Shown one piece after another: positions 32,543-41,439 of a stretch of 64,000 bases of DNA; position 1 is the first letter of the stretch, and every line of letters starts with the position of its first letter. The translations under genes and the position numbers were made by a program. This DNA is from Streptomyces calvus (lineage in GTDB: Bacteria > Actinomycetota > Actinomycetes > Streptomycetales > Streptomycetaceae). The notes under the pieces are model-generated. The model was not told the origin of the DNA. It saw nothing but the letters and a program-made list of their open reading frames with translations, and ran no database searches. The DNA lies in contig NZ_VCNP01000011.1 in the NCBI RefSeq assembly GCF_006782915.1, forward strand, positions 37,951 to 101,950, written 5' to 3'.

Positions 32543-34315
32543 TCAGCCCACGGACATCGCCCTGGCCGCCTTGCGCGCGCCGCGGGTCCTGACCAGCCGG
32601 GCGGCCGCCGTCGACTCGGGGTTGATGCGCAACGCCTCCTGGGCCGCGAAGATCCGCAGGGCCTTGCCCTCGCGTCCCATCAGTGCGGCCACCTCGGCGA
32701 TCTTGATCCAGGTCATCGCTCGCTCGTCGCCGGACATCGCGGCGAGCGACAGCATCCGCTTCGCCTGCTCCGGGTCGTCGTCGCCGATGTGGATGCGCGC
32801 CATGCCGATGAGGACGTCCATGGGCTTGCGGTCCTTGAGGATCTGGTCGCCGATGCGCCGGGCGGTGTCCGTGTCGCCGGCCTCGAGGTGTTCCTTGAAG
32901 GAGTCGACGGAGATCTCCTCGTGCCCGCCCTTGTCCCGACCGGCGCCGGTGGCCTTCTTGCCCTTGCGTTCCTTCTCGGCCTGTTCCAGGGCGCGCATCT
33001 CGGCCTCGGAGGGCGCGCCGGGCAGGGACAGCTTGTAGAGCAGGTCGGGTTTGAAGTGCATGCGCAGTGCGGGCCGGGCCTCCATCTGCGGGAGGGCACG
33101 GGTGATGTAGGCGACGGTCCGCTCCCGCAGGTGCGGGTTGCGTTCGGGCTGCATGCAGTAGCCGACGGCGGCCACGTACTCGGCGAGTTCGCCGTGGATC
33201 CAGTCCGGGCTGGCCAGCAGGTCGGGTCCGGCGAAGCCCGCGGCCTCCAGGTCCGGCAGGGCGACCTCGCAGATGGTCACCGGGATGCGGTTGCTGTTCG
33301 GGTACGGCCGCAGCTTGCGCAGCACCTCACGGGCACCCACCGCGGCGGCGGGGATGCCGTAGACGGCGCGGGCGGTGAACAGGGCCGTGGAGAAGCAGCC
33401 GATGACGGCGACCGGCCCGAGGTATCCGAAGACGGCCTCGGCGAGCAGCGGCGTCTCCAGCACCAGCAGCTGGACGTTCAGCTCCCGGGCGCGGACCACG
33501 AGGGACTCGCTGAAGCTCTGGGGAGCGCTCGGGTGGGGCTTGAAGAGGACCGAGGTGAAGCCGAGGCCGACGGCCGCCTCGAACATCCGCAGGTGGAGCC
33601 GTTCCTCTTCCTCCTCGGTGAGCAGCCCGATGCTGGAGAGGTACTGCCCGAGCAGCATCGCCGCTCCGCGGTGGCCGGACGGGAAGCCGGGCGGGATGGC
33701 TTCCTGGAGCGCGGGGACGCACGCCTGGCCGAACTCGGCGAACACGCGTTGCACCGCGGTCGGTTCGACCGGCTCGCTCGGCACGCCGTACTCGGTGAGC
33801 AGCAGGGGCCGCAGACCGGGGACGAGTTCCAGGTAGAGGGTGCGGCGGATGCGCGAGTGGACGTCGCGGGCCAGTTCGTTGCGGGTCGGGCCGTACGTCA
33901 TCAGGCCGTCGGCGTACACGGTGATCGAGGCGTTGCGGAAGATCTTGCAGAACGTCAGTGCCGGCTTGACCTGGATGGACTCGACGACGAGTTCCATCGG
34001 ACCGTCCGGGATGTTCCAGCGCATGCCGAGCAGTTCCCGCCACATGGGCACGTCCTGGGTGCGGGGGTCCCACAGGCTCGGGTGGTACGGGAAGATCACC
34101 TCGTTCCACGAGATGACGGCGTCGAAGCGGGGCCGCAGCGACTCGAAGCCCTCCATGGCGTCGAGCGGTGTGGTGACCTCCGGGATCTCGGTGTTGGTGC
34201 ACACGACCAGGATGCGGCGCGCGCTGCCGGCCGGTCCGAACTGCCCGGCGTCGACGGCCGCCGACAGGGTCAGGGCGCCGTAGAGCGTGGAGGCGACGAA
34301 GATCTGGGTCGACAT
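32543..34315 (-). CDS. alpha-2,8-polysialyltransferase (POLYST)-family protein with helical-repeat C-terminus
   Basis: This 590-residue protein has an N-terminal transferase region of about 430 residues: QIFVASTLYGALTLSAAVDA, SWNEVIFPYHPSLW, VYADGLMTYGP, then SVLFKPHPSAPQSF (the HP motif used in catalysis by bacterial polysialyltransferases) and VIGCFSTALFTARAVYG (the Ser/Thr motif binding CMP). A Lys/Glu-rich charged linker (about 440-470) leads to a TPR-like helical region (LKDRKPMDVLIGMARIHIGD, MTWIKIAEVAALMGREGKAL). The likely donor is the CMP-nonulosonate made by the next genes. The ATG overlaps the GT2 stop as TGATG. Confidence 0.78.
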   Translation of the reverse strand: MSTQIFVASTLYGALTLSAAVDAGQFGPAGSARRILVVCTNTEIPEVTTPLDAMEGFESLRPRFDAVISWNEVIFPYHPSLWDPRTQDVPMWRELLGMRWNIPDGPMELVVESIQVKPALTFCKIFRNASITVYADGLMTYGPTRNELARDVHSRIRRTLYLELVPGLRPLLLTEYGVPSEPVEPTAVQRVFAEFGQACVPALQEAIPPGFPSGHRGAAMLLGQYLSSIGLLTEEEEERLHLRMFEAAVGLGFTSVLFKPHPSAPQSFSESLVVRARELNVQLLVLETPLLAEAVFGYLGPVAVIGCFSTALFTARAVYGIPAAAVGAREVLRKLRPYPNSNRIPVTICEVALPDLEAAGFAGPDLLASPDWIHGELAEYVAAVGYCMQPERNPHLRERTVAYITRALPQMEARPALRMHFKPDLLYKLSLPGAPSEAEMRALEQAEKERKGKKATGAGRDKGGHEEISVDSFKEHLEAGDTDTARRIGDQILKDRKPMDVLIGMARIHIGDDDPEQAKRMLSLAAMSGDERAMTWIKIAEVAALMGREGKALRIFAAQEALRINPESTAAARLVRTRGARKAARAMSVG

Positions 34316-35403
34316 CAGGCGGTGACCCCGATGGCCTGCTGGTTCTGCCGCCCGTCGGCCCGGCCGGGCCGGGGCGTCCAGGTGGCGCGGCGGCCCTGGT
34401 TGGGCAGGTAGCGCACGTCGACGGCGTCACTCGGGCGGGGCTCGGGGACGGCCAGGTCGCGCACGGAGTTGATGAGCTTGGCGCGCTTGGCGCCCATCTC
34501 GTCCAGGGTCCGCTCCAGCAGCTGCTGCGGCAGTCGTTCGAGGGCGCCCGCGATCCGGCTCTTGAGCAGGGCCCGCACGTCCTCCTCGTAGGTGTCGGCG
34601 CGGTCCAGGTGGATGGCCATCATGGCGCAGTAGGTCCGGATGACCTTGGGCATGATGTGCCGGCCCCAGGGGTGGGCGGCGACCTCCTGGGCGACCCGGT
34701 CGAAGCACGGGATGAAGTCGAGCTGACGCTCGTCGGGGATGCGGGTCAGGGAGGTGCTGACGTCACGGCGGTAGAAGATGCCCGCCAGGTCGACGGCCGC
34801 GTAGGAGTCGGTGTGCAGATGCAGCCGCCAGGTCCACATCCGGTCCTCGGCGGTGCGCAGCTTCTCGTCGAAGAACAGCAGGTCGCGGGCGGCGAGCACC
34901 TCGCGGTCGAAGATGCCGGCCCAGACCAGCGGATAGTCCACCATGGTCGAGGCGTTGACGGGCATGATCGACTCGATCGGCCGGAGCGGGGTGTTCCGCA
35001 CGGCCTGGGGCGAGCGCACGACTTCGCGCTTCTTGCCGACGACCCGAATGTGGTCGGTCCGCACGAAGTGGCAGCCGAGCTGTTCGATGGCGTCGACGAG
35101 CCGGCCGAGGTAGCCGGGCGCGAACCAGTCGTCACCGTCGAGGAACGCGATGTACTTGCCCGTGGCGAGCCGCAGCCCCGCGTTGCGGGTGGCGGAGATG
35201 CCCGAGTTCTGCGGGGTGCGGTAGAGCACGGCGCCGGGGACCTTGCGGATCTCCCGTTGCAGGATTTCGGCCGTGCCGTCCGTCGAGCAGTCGTCGATGA
35301 CGATGAACTCGAAGTCGCTGCGGGCGTTGAAGGCCAGGGACTTGAGCGTGGTGGCACAGTAGTCGCGCACGTTGTACATCGGCACGATGACGGAAAGCTT
35401 CAC
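34315..35403 (-). CDS. family 2 glycosyltransferase
   Basis: This 362-residue GT-A transferase is the first gene of the nonulosonate operon. The N-terminal catalytic domain has VIVPMYNVRDYCATTLKSL, IDDCSTDGTAEIL, the metal-binding LDGDDWFAPGYL and the base-containing TAEDRMWTWRLHLH. The C-terminal part (about 220-360) is helical and basic. Similar enzymes (TagF-neighbour, CgoD-type GT2) add hexoses or GalNAc to wall polymers from UDP-sugars; the donor here is unknown. GTG 35403 (VKLSVIVPMYN) is the natural family start; further upstream codons are not conserved-looking. Confidence 0.88.
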   Translation of the reverse strand: MKLSVIVPMYNVRDYCATTLKSLAFNARSDFEFIVIDDCSTDGTAEILQREIRKVPGAVLYRTPQNSGISATRNAGLRLATGKYIAFLDGDDWFAPGYLGRLVDAIEQLGCHFVRTDHIRVVGKKREVVRSPQAVRNTPLRPIESIMPVNASTMVDYPLVWAGIFDREVLAARDLLFFDEKLRTAEDRMWTWRLHLHTDSYAAVDLAGIFYRRDVSTSLTRIPDERQLDFIPCFDRVAQEVAAHPWGRHIMPKVIRTYCAMMAIHLDRADTYEEDVRALLKSRIAGALERLPQQLLERTLDEMGAKRAKLINSVRDLAVPEPRPSDAVDVRYLPNQGRRATWTPRPGRADGRQNQQAIGVTA

Positions 35404-35571
35404 TGGCTGGGCCTCGACTCCAACAGTTCTGAGCCAGCCGGAACGCTTCCGGTCGGCGGACCTCCAACTCGAGCAGCGGGGTCGTACACGACAGCACTGT
35501 CCTTGCTGAAATCCACCGGCCCCCCCAGGCACTTCTGGCGCAACAGCTTGCACGTGATACTGCTGCTCCGG

Positions 35572-35601
35572 ATATTCACATCATTTTCAAGTATTTGTCC
35601 A
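35572..35601 (-). promoter_or_regulatory. candidate promoter of the nonulosonate operon
   Basis: Reading the minus strand, TGGACA (35601-35596) is followed after 18 nt by GAATAT (35577-35572). The start would lie near 35565, giving a leader of about 160 nt before the GT2 start codon. Confidence 0.35.
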
Positions 35602-35775
35602 GACGAGATGCTGCACTGCAGTCTGTTTGCCCGTTTTTGACAAGGATTCGGATCGCATTCGATCACGCAGTGCGACCGCTCCCTTGCGGTCGGATCCGGC
35701 CGTTCACAGCCCGGGGACACGATCTCCACACATCGCCGTGCCCGGGTTCGCGTGCCGCGGCCCGGATCGTCCGTC

Positions 35776-35781
35776 TATAGT
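35776..35781 (+). promoter_or_regulatory. candidate -10 box for the LCP gene
   Basis: TATAGT lies 158 bp before the LCP ATG. The -35 region has no clear consensus. Confidence 0.3.
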
Positions 35782-35939
35782 GCTCGGGCACCAGTCCGAT
35801 TCATTGCGGGTTTCCGGCCACCGCCCCCGCGATGATTCCGCGTCGGTTCCCCCCATGCGGCGCGCGTTTGCAGCACCGGCACGCTGTTGACCACCGCCCG
35901 GCCCCACCCGGCCGCCAGGATTCAGAGGAATCGAGCGAG

Positions 35940-37025
35940 ATGAGCACTGACACCGCCGCTCCCCCGTCCCACCGCAGGGGGCGGGCACGCAACGGGCGGG
36001 CACGCAGACCCCGTCGGCTGGGCCGCAGGATCGGACTCGGGCTGCTCGTCCTCCTCCTGCTGGCCGGCGGTACCGGTTACTGGCTCTACAGCGAACTCGA
36101 CGGCAACATCAAGGGCGTCGACATCGACGACGCCATCGGCAAGGACCGTCCGGAGAAGCTGCCGACCTCCGGTCAGAACATCCTGGTCCTGGGCTCCGAC
36201 TCGCGCGCCGGCGCCAACGCCGGACTGAAGACGGGCAACGTCGCCGGTGCCCGCTCGGACACCGCACTGGTGATGCACATACCCGAGGGCCGCACCGAGG
36301 CCGTCGCCGTGAGCATCCCGCGCGACACCCTGGTGAGCCGGCCGGAGTGCACCAAGGCGGACGGCTCCCAGGTGGCTCCCGCCGAGCGTGTGATGTTCAA
36401 CTCCATCTACGCGCAGGCCGGTCCGGCGTGCGTGGTCAAAACGGTGGAGAAGATGTCCGGGGTGCGCATGGACCACTACATGGAGATCGACTTCGCCGGT
36501 TTCAAGGACCTCGTGGACGCGATCGGCGGGGTCACCGTCACCGTCGACCAGGACATCCACGACACGTCCAGCGGCCTGGACCTGACGGCGGGCACGCACC
36601 GTCTCGACGGCACCCAGTCCCTCCAGTTCGTCCGCACCCGGCACGGCGTCGGCGACGGCAGCGACCTCGGACGCATCGGTCTCCAGCAGGAGTTCATGAC
36701 CGCCCTGCTCGGCGAGATCAAGCGGCAGGACCTGCTGGGCAGCCCCGCCAAGACCTACAAGATCGCCGACGAGCTCACCTCGGCCCTCACCACCGACTCC
36801 GAACTCGCCTCCCTCACCGCGCTGGCGGAGTTCGGCCGCAGCATGAACGGGGTCGACCCGGCCCGCATGGAGACGATCATGCTTCCGGTGCAGTACGACG
36901 CGACCGACCCGAACCGGGTGGTGGCCGCCGAGCCGCAGGCGTCGGCCCTGTGGAAGGCGATCCGCGAGGACGCGGACATCCCGGAGTCGGCCAAGAAGTC
37001 ACCGGCGAACGGCGGCAGGTCCTGA
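35940..37025 (+). CDS. LytR-CpsA-Psr (LCP) family wall-polymer ligase
   Basis: This 361-residue protein transfers lipid-linked glycopolymers to peptidoglycan from the outer face of the membrane. A basic cytoplasmic tail and one membrane span (about 29-46, IGLGLLVLLLLAGGTGYWLY) precede the extracellular LCP domain. Its pyrophosphate-binding residues are in NILVLGSDSRAG, ARSDTALVMHI, AVSIPRDTLV and QFVRTRHGVGDGSDLGRIGLQQEF. Its position, divergent from a glycopolymer biosynthesis operon, suggests that it anchors that polymer. AGAGGAA upstream of the ATG is the ribosome site. Confidence 0.92.
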   Translation: MSTDTAAPPSHRRGRARNGRARRPRRLGRRIGLGLLVLLLLAGGTGYWLYSELDGNIKGVDIDDAIGKDRPEKLPTSGQNILVLGSDSRAGANAGLKTGNVAGARSDTALVMHIPEGRTEAVAVSIPRDTLVSRPECTKADGSQVAPAERVMFNSIYAQAGPACVVKTVEKMSGVRMDHYMEIDFAGFKDLVDAIGGVTVTVDQDIHDTSSGLDLTAGTHRLDGTQSLQFVRTRHGVGDGSDLGRIGLQQEFMTALLGEIKRQDLLGSPAKTYKIADELTSALTTDSELASLTALAEFGRSMNGVDPARMETIMLPVQYDATDPNRVVAAEPQASALWKAIREDADIPESAKKSPANGGRS

Positions 37026-37124
37026 CACCGGCGAACCACGCCTGCCGAACCGGCGAACGGCGCTGCGGTACCGAAGCCTCGGCGTGCGTCCGGGCCGGCC
37101 GCCCGGCATGGCACCCTGGCCCCC

Positions 37125-37496
37125 ATGACCGACACCCCTGTCCTGCTCGTGATCGTCGACGCCGCGAATGTCGTCGGGTCGGTGCCCGACGGGTGGTGGC
37201 GTGACCGGCGGGGCGCCGCGGAGCGGCTTCGTGACCGGCTGGCCACGGAAGGACTGCCCGAGCGGTCCGGGCCGGTGGAGATCGTGATGGTGGTGGAGGG
37301 CGCGGCCCGCGGCGTGGCGTCGGTGCCGGGTGTCCGGGTGGTGGCTGCGCCCGGGAGCGGCGACGACCGGATGGTCGAGCTGGTGGGCGAGGCCGGCGAC
37401 CGTCCGGTGCTGGTCGTCACGGCCGACCGCGAGCTGCGCCGCAGGGTGACCGCGCTGGGCGCGGACGTCGCGGGGCCGCGCACGGTACGGCCCTGA
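37125..37496 (+). CDS. small NYN/PIN-like domain protein
   Basis: This 123-residue protein has a PIN-like nuclease fold pattern: VIVDAANVVGS (Asp12, Asn15), a central GSGDDRMVEL and VVTADRELRRRVTALGA with conserved acidic residues. This matches NYN-family RNases, although related actinobacterial proteins are often labelled NTP pyrophosphohydrolase without proof. There is no signal peptide or membrane segment and no partner antitoxin gene beside it. The start lacks a clear ribosome site. Confidence 0.7.
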   Translation: MTDTPVLLVIVDAANVVGSVPDGWWRDRRGAAERLRDRLATEGLPERSGPVEIVMVVEGAARGVASVPGVRVVAAPGSGDDRMVELVGEAGDRPVLVVTADRELRRRVTALGADVAGPRTVRP

Positions 37497-37553
37497 GCCC
37501 CGGGCCCGCCGACGGTTCCGACGGCCCGGGAGATCCGGGAGACCGGGGCGGTG

Positions 37554-39056
37554 TCACCGGGCGGGCGGGACCGGTGTCTTGTCCTCCCCTCGCGCCAGCC
37601 GGCTGTGGGTGCGGCTGTAGAGGAAGTAGACGACGATGCCGATCGCCATCCAGATGCCGAAGCGGACCCAGGTCTCGGCGGGCAGGTTGAGCATCAGCCA
37701 CAGGGAGGCCGCGACCGACAGGACCGGCAGGAACGGCACCCAGGGGGTGCGGAAGGACCGGTGCAGGTCGGGGCGGGAGCGGCGCAGGATGATCACGCTG
37801 ATCGCGACGACCACGAAGGCGAACAGCGTGCCGATGTTGACCAGTTCCGCCAGCTCCGTCAGAGGGGTGAAGCCGGCGACGACGGCGATGATCACGCCGA
37901 GCAGCACGGTCGGCCGGTGCGGGGTGCGGAAGCGGGGGTGGACGCGGGAGAAGAAGCGGGGCAGCAGGCCGTCGCGGCTCATGGCGAAGAAGACGCGGGT
38001 CTGGCCGAGCAGCAGGATCATGCACACCGTGGTGAGGCCGACGGCGGCGCCGAAGCTGATGAAGCCGGCGAACCAGGGATGCCCGGTGGCCTTGAACGCG
38101 TCCGCGAGCGGCGCGTCCACGCTCAGTTCGCTGTAGTGCTGCATGCCGGTGACGACGATCGACACGGCGACGTACAGGGCGGTGCAGATGAACAGCGACC
38201 CGAGGATGCCGCGGGGCATGTCGCGCTGCGGGTTCCTGGTCTCCTCCGCGGCCGTGGCGACGATGTCGAACCCGATGAAGGCGAAGAAGACGACCGAGGC
38301 GGCGGTGAAGATGCCCATGACGCCGAAGTTGGCCGGGGCCCAGCCGAAGATCAGCTGGATCAGCGGGGAGTCCAGGCTCTGGCCCGCCGCCACCGGCTGC
38401 GCGTCGGGCACGAACGGCTTGTAGTTGGAGCCCTTGATGAAGAACGCGCCGGCGATGATCACGACGAGGACGACGGTCACCTTGATGGCGACGACGACCG
38501 AGGTGACCCGCGCGGAGAGCTTCATGCCGAGGACGAGGATGCCGGTGAGGACCAGGACGAGCGCGGCGGCGAGGATGTCGAAGCCGAAGCCCTCGGCGCC
38601 GTCCCGGGTGCCGAGCGCGACGGGCAGTTCCCAGCCCGCGTTGTTCAGCAGCGAGTGGATGTAGCCGGACCAGCCGACGGCCACCACCGCCGTACCGAGC
38701 GCGAACTCCAGGACGAGGTCCCAGCCGATGATCCAGGCGGGCAGCTCCCCCAGGGAGGCGTACGAGAACGTGTACGCGGAGCCCGCCACCGGCACGGTGG
38801 AGGCGAACTCGGCGTAGCAGAGCGCGGCGAGCGCGCAGACGACGCCGGCCACCACGAAGGCCAGGGCCACGGCGGGTCCGGCGTTGTTCTTGGCGACCGT
38901 ACCGGTGAGGACGAAGATGCCGGTGCCGATGATGACGCCGACGCCGAAGACGGTCAGGTCCAGGGCCGAGAGGGACTTCTTGAGCGCGTGCTCGGGTTCC
39001 TCGGTGTCACGGATCGACTGCTCGACCTTCTTCGTCCGGAAGAGGGGGCTTGTCAC
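37554..39056 (-). CDS. APC-superfamily amino acid permease
   Basis: This 500-residue membrane protein has about 12 spans. LDLTVFGVGVIIGTGIFVLTG in TM1 is the substrate-contact motif of cationic amino acid transporter (CAT/YfnA)-type permeases, with GSAYTFSYASLGELPAWIIGWDLVLE and FFAFIGFDIVATAAEETRNPQRDMP typical of the same group. It probably takes up amino acids with protons; specificity cannot be set. GGGAGG lies 5 nt before the GTG, fixing the start. It is separated from dxs by a long hairpin. Confidence 0.9.
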   Translation of the reverse strand: MTSPLFRTKKVEQSIRDTEEPEHALKKSLSALDLTVFGVGVIIGTGIFVLTGTVAKNNAGPAVALAFVVAGVVCALAALCYAEFASTVPVAGSAYTFSYASLGELPAWIIGWDLVLEFALGTAVVAVGWSGYIHSLLNNAGWELPVALGTRDGAEGFGFDILAAALVLVLTGILVLGMKLSARVTSVVVAIKVTVVLVVIIAGAFFIKGSNYKPFVPDAQPVAAGQSLDSPLIQLIFGWAPANFGVMGIFTAASVVFFAFIGFDIVATAAEETRNPQRDMPRGILGSLFICTALYVAVSIVVTGMQHYSELSVDAPLADAFKATGHPWFAGFISFGAAVGLTTVCMILLLGQTRVFFAMSRDGLLPRFFSRVHPRFRTPHRPTVLLGVIIAVVAGFTPLTELAELVNIGTLFAFVVVAISVIILRRSRPDLHRSFRTPWVPFLPVLSVAASLWLMLNLPAETWVRFGIWMAIGIVVYFLYSRTHSRLARGEDKTPVPPAR

Positions 39057-39137
39057 GGGTACCTCCCACGCTTGTCGTCCTCGACATGATCGAGAGGGGG
39101 CGTAGGTCGTATGCCCCGGCGCGGGCGTTCTCACGCG

Positions 39138-39183
39138 GATGGGCCGCACGCGCCACTCTTCACAGTGGCACGGGCGGCCCATC
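39138..39183 (-). terminator. long hairpin terminator after dxs
   Basis: Two 20-nt arms (39138-39157, 39164-39183) pair at 18 positions around a 6-nt loop; the outer ten pairs are GATGGGCCGC / GCGGCCCATC. It starts 22 bp beyond the dxs stop and lies before the permease gene on the same strand. Confidence 0.8.
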
Positions 39184-39205
39184 CGGGCGACGCGTGGACG
39201 ACGGG

Positions 39206-41173
39206 TCAGTCGCGGGCCGACTCCACCGAGTCGACCGCCTCGGCGGCGGACCGCTCGGCGGGCGTCCTCCCGCCCGAGCGGAGCCGGGAGTGGGGGATGC
39301 CGTCGAGCTTCGCCACCAGGCCGGTGACCTGGCGGGCGATGTCCGGGGCGGTGAGCCCGATCTCGGCCATGACCTCGGCGCGGGAGGCGTGGTCGAGGAA
39401 GCGCGGCGGGATGCCGAAGTCGCGCAGCGGCACGTCGACGCCGGCGTCGCGCAGGGTCTGGGCGATCGCGGAGCCGACACCGCCGACCCGGGAGTTGTCC
39501 TCGACAGTGACGACGACGCGGTGCTTCTCGGCGAGCGGGGCCATGGCCTCGTCGACGGGCTTGACCCAGCGCGGGTCGACGACGGTGGTCGAGATGCCCT
39601 GCCGGTCGAGCAGGCCGGCGATCTCCAGGCACATCGGCGCGAGCGCGCCCACCGAGACCAGCAGCACGTCCGGGGTGTCGGTGCCGGGCTCGCGCAGGAC
39701 GTCCATGCCGCCGACCCGGCCCACCGCGGGCACGGCGGGGCCGACGGCGCCCTTGGAGAAGCGCACCACGGTCGGCGCGTCGTCGACGTCGACGGCCTCG
39801 CGCAGCTGGGCGCGGACCTGCTCGGCGTCGCGCGGCGCGGCCAGCCGCAGCCCGGGGACGACCTGGAGGATCGACATGTCCCACATGCCGTTGTGGGAGG
39901 CGCCGTCGGTGCCGGTGATGCCGGCCCGGTCCAGCACGAACGTCACACCGCACTTGTGCAGCGCCACGTCCATGAGGACCTGGTCGAAGGCGCGGTTGAG
40001 GAAGGTGGCGTAGACGGCGAAGACCGGGTGCACTCCGGCGTGGGCGAGGCCGGCCGCGGAGACGGCGCCGTGCTGCTCGGCGATGCCGACGTCGTAGACC
40101 CGCTCGGGGAAGCGCTTGGCGAACCTGTCCAGGCCGACCGGCTGGAGCATCGCGGCGGTGATGGCGACGACGTCCTCGCGCTCCTCGCCGATCCTGACCA
40201 TCTCGTCGCCGAAGACGGAGGTCCAGTCGGCGCCGGAGGAGGCGATCGGCAGGCCGGTGTCGGGGTGGATCTTGCCGACGGCGTGGAAGCGGTCGGCCTC
40301 GTCGGCGAGGGCGGGCTGGTAGCCGCGGCCCTTCTCGGTGAGGCAGTGGACGATGACCGGGCCGTTGAAGCGTTTGGCGCGGGCCAGCGCGGACTCCAGG
40401 GCCTCGATGTCGTGGCCGTCGATGGGGCCGACGTACTTCAGGCCCAGGTCCTCGAACATGCCCTGCGGGGCGATGAAGTCCTTCAGGCCCTTCTTGGCGC
40501 CGTGCAGGGTGTCGTAGAGGGGGCGGCCGACGACCGGGGTGCGTTCCAGGAGGTCCCTGGTGCGGGCCAGGAAGCGCTCGTAGCCGTCGGTGGTGCGCAG
40601 GGTCGCCAGGTGGTTGGCGAGGCCGCCGATGGTGGGCGCGTAGGAGCGCTCGTTGTCGTTGACGACGATGACGAGCGGGCGGTCCTTGGCGTCGGCGATG
40701 TTGTTCAGCGCCTCCCAGGCCATGCCGCCGGTGAGCGCGCCGTCACCGATGACGGCGACGACGTGGCTGTCGCGCTTCTTGATCTGGTTGGCCTTGGCGA
40801 TGCCGTCGGCCCAGCCGAGCACCGTGGAGGCGTGGCTGTTCTCGATGACGTCGTGCTCGGACTCGGCCTGCGAGGGGTAGCCGGACAGGCCGCCCTTCAT
40901 CTTCAGCCGGGAGAAGTCCTGCCGTCCGGTCAGCAGCTTGTGCACGTAGGACTGGTGGCCGGTGTCCCACAGGACCTTGTCCTTCGGCGACTCGAAGACC
41001 CGGTGCAGGGCGATGGTGAGCTCCACCACACCGAGGTTGGGGCCGAGGTGGCCGCCGGTCTTGGAGACCGCGTCGACGAGGAAGGTCCGGATCTCCCCGG
41101 CCAGCTGGTCGAGCTCCTCCAGGCTGAGCCGGTCCAGATCGCGCGGTCCCCTGATGCGGGTCAGCAGCGGCAC
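39206..41173 (-). CDS. dxs: 1-deoxy-D-xylulose-5-phosphate synthase
   Basis: This 655-residue thiamine-diphosphate enzyme joins pyruvate and glyceraldehyde 3-phosphate, the first step of the MEP isoprenoid pathway. It has [31 protein letters not shown], the ThDP motif [16 protein letters not shown], the central transketolase domain with [18 protein letters not shown], and the C-terminal domain. Length is normal. AAGGAGG lies before the GTG start. It is transcribed alone between hairpins at 39138 and 41316, and is probably one of two dxs copies in such genomes. Confidence 0.96.
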   Translation of the reverse strand: MPLLTRIRGPRDLDRLSLEELDQLAGEIRTFLVDAVSKTGGHLGPNLGVVELTIALHRVFESPKDKVLWDTGHQSYVHKLLTGRQDFSRLKMKGGLSGYPSQAESEHDVIENSHASTVLGWADGIAKANQIKKRDSHVVAVIGDGALTGGMAWEALNNIADAKDRPLVIVVNDNERSYAPTIGGLANHLATLRTTDGYERFLARTRDLLERTPVVGRPLYDTLHGAKKGLKDFIAPQGMFEDLGLKYVGPIDGHDIEALESALARAKRFNGPVIVHCLTEKGRGYQPALADEADRFHAVGKIHPDTGLPIASSGADWTSVFGDEMVRIGEEREDVVAITAAMLQPVGLDRFAKRFPERVYDVGIAEQHGAVSAAGLAHAGVHPVFAVYATFLNRAFDQVLMDVALHKCGVTFVLDRAGITGTDGASHNGMWDMSILQVVPGLRLAAPRDAEQVRAQLREAVDVDDAPTVVRFSKGAVGPAVPAVGRVGGMDVLREPGTDTPDVLLVSVGALAPMCLEIAGLLDRQGISTTVVDPRWVKPVDEAMAPLAEKHRVVVTVEDNSRVGGVGSAIAQTLRDAGVDVPLRDFGIPPRFLDHASRAEVMAEIGLTAPDIARQVTGLVAKLDGIPHSRLRSGGRTPAERSAAEAVDSVESARD

Positions 41174-41315
41174 CCGTGCCTCCTTGCAGTAGAGCTGATC
41201 GAGCTGTTGCCGGGCGTGTCGAGTCTAATGTTCCGCTCCGGCGCACGGACTCCGGGCGGTGCGTCATACGTCACGCGATCAGCGGTACCCCGGATGCGTC
41301 CGCCTTACGACACGG

Positions 41316-41351
41316 CTGTTGCCCGGTACCTGTCGGGGCACCGGGCAACAG
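41316..41351 (-). terminator. terminator of the xylFGH-like operon
   Basis: The perfect 12-bp arms CTGTTGCCCGGT (41316-41327) and ACCGGGCAACAG (41340-41351) enclose a 12-nt loop. The hairpin lies 89 bp beyond the permease stop and 143 bp before the dxs start. Confidence 0.75.
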
Positions 41352-41439
41352 TTGCGTACTCGGGGGCGGGGGGGCCGGGTCGGTCCGCGGCCGCGCCGCG
41401 CGGGCGCGGCGGGCCGGGGACCGGCCGGCTCGGACGTCC

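Larger units (their letters stand above)
35404..35939. other. 536-bp non-coding region between the nonulosonate operon and LCP gene
   Basis: This is the longest gap in the window and the most AT-rich around 35560-35660. Open frames here have no ribosome sites or GC3 bias. It probably holds the divergent promoters of the glycosyltransferase operon and the LCP gene. The long leader regions on both sides leave room for regulation or a small RNA, but none was recognised. Confidence 0.6.

Noticed and set aside
35595..35890. Two small plus-strand open frames in the gap before the LCP gene
   Set aside because: They lack GC3 bias and ribosome sites, and occupy the AT-rich region that looks like divergent promoter DNA.
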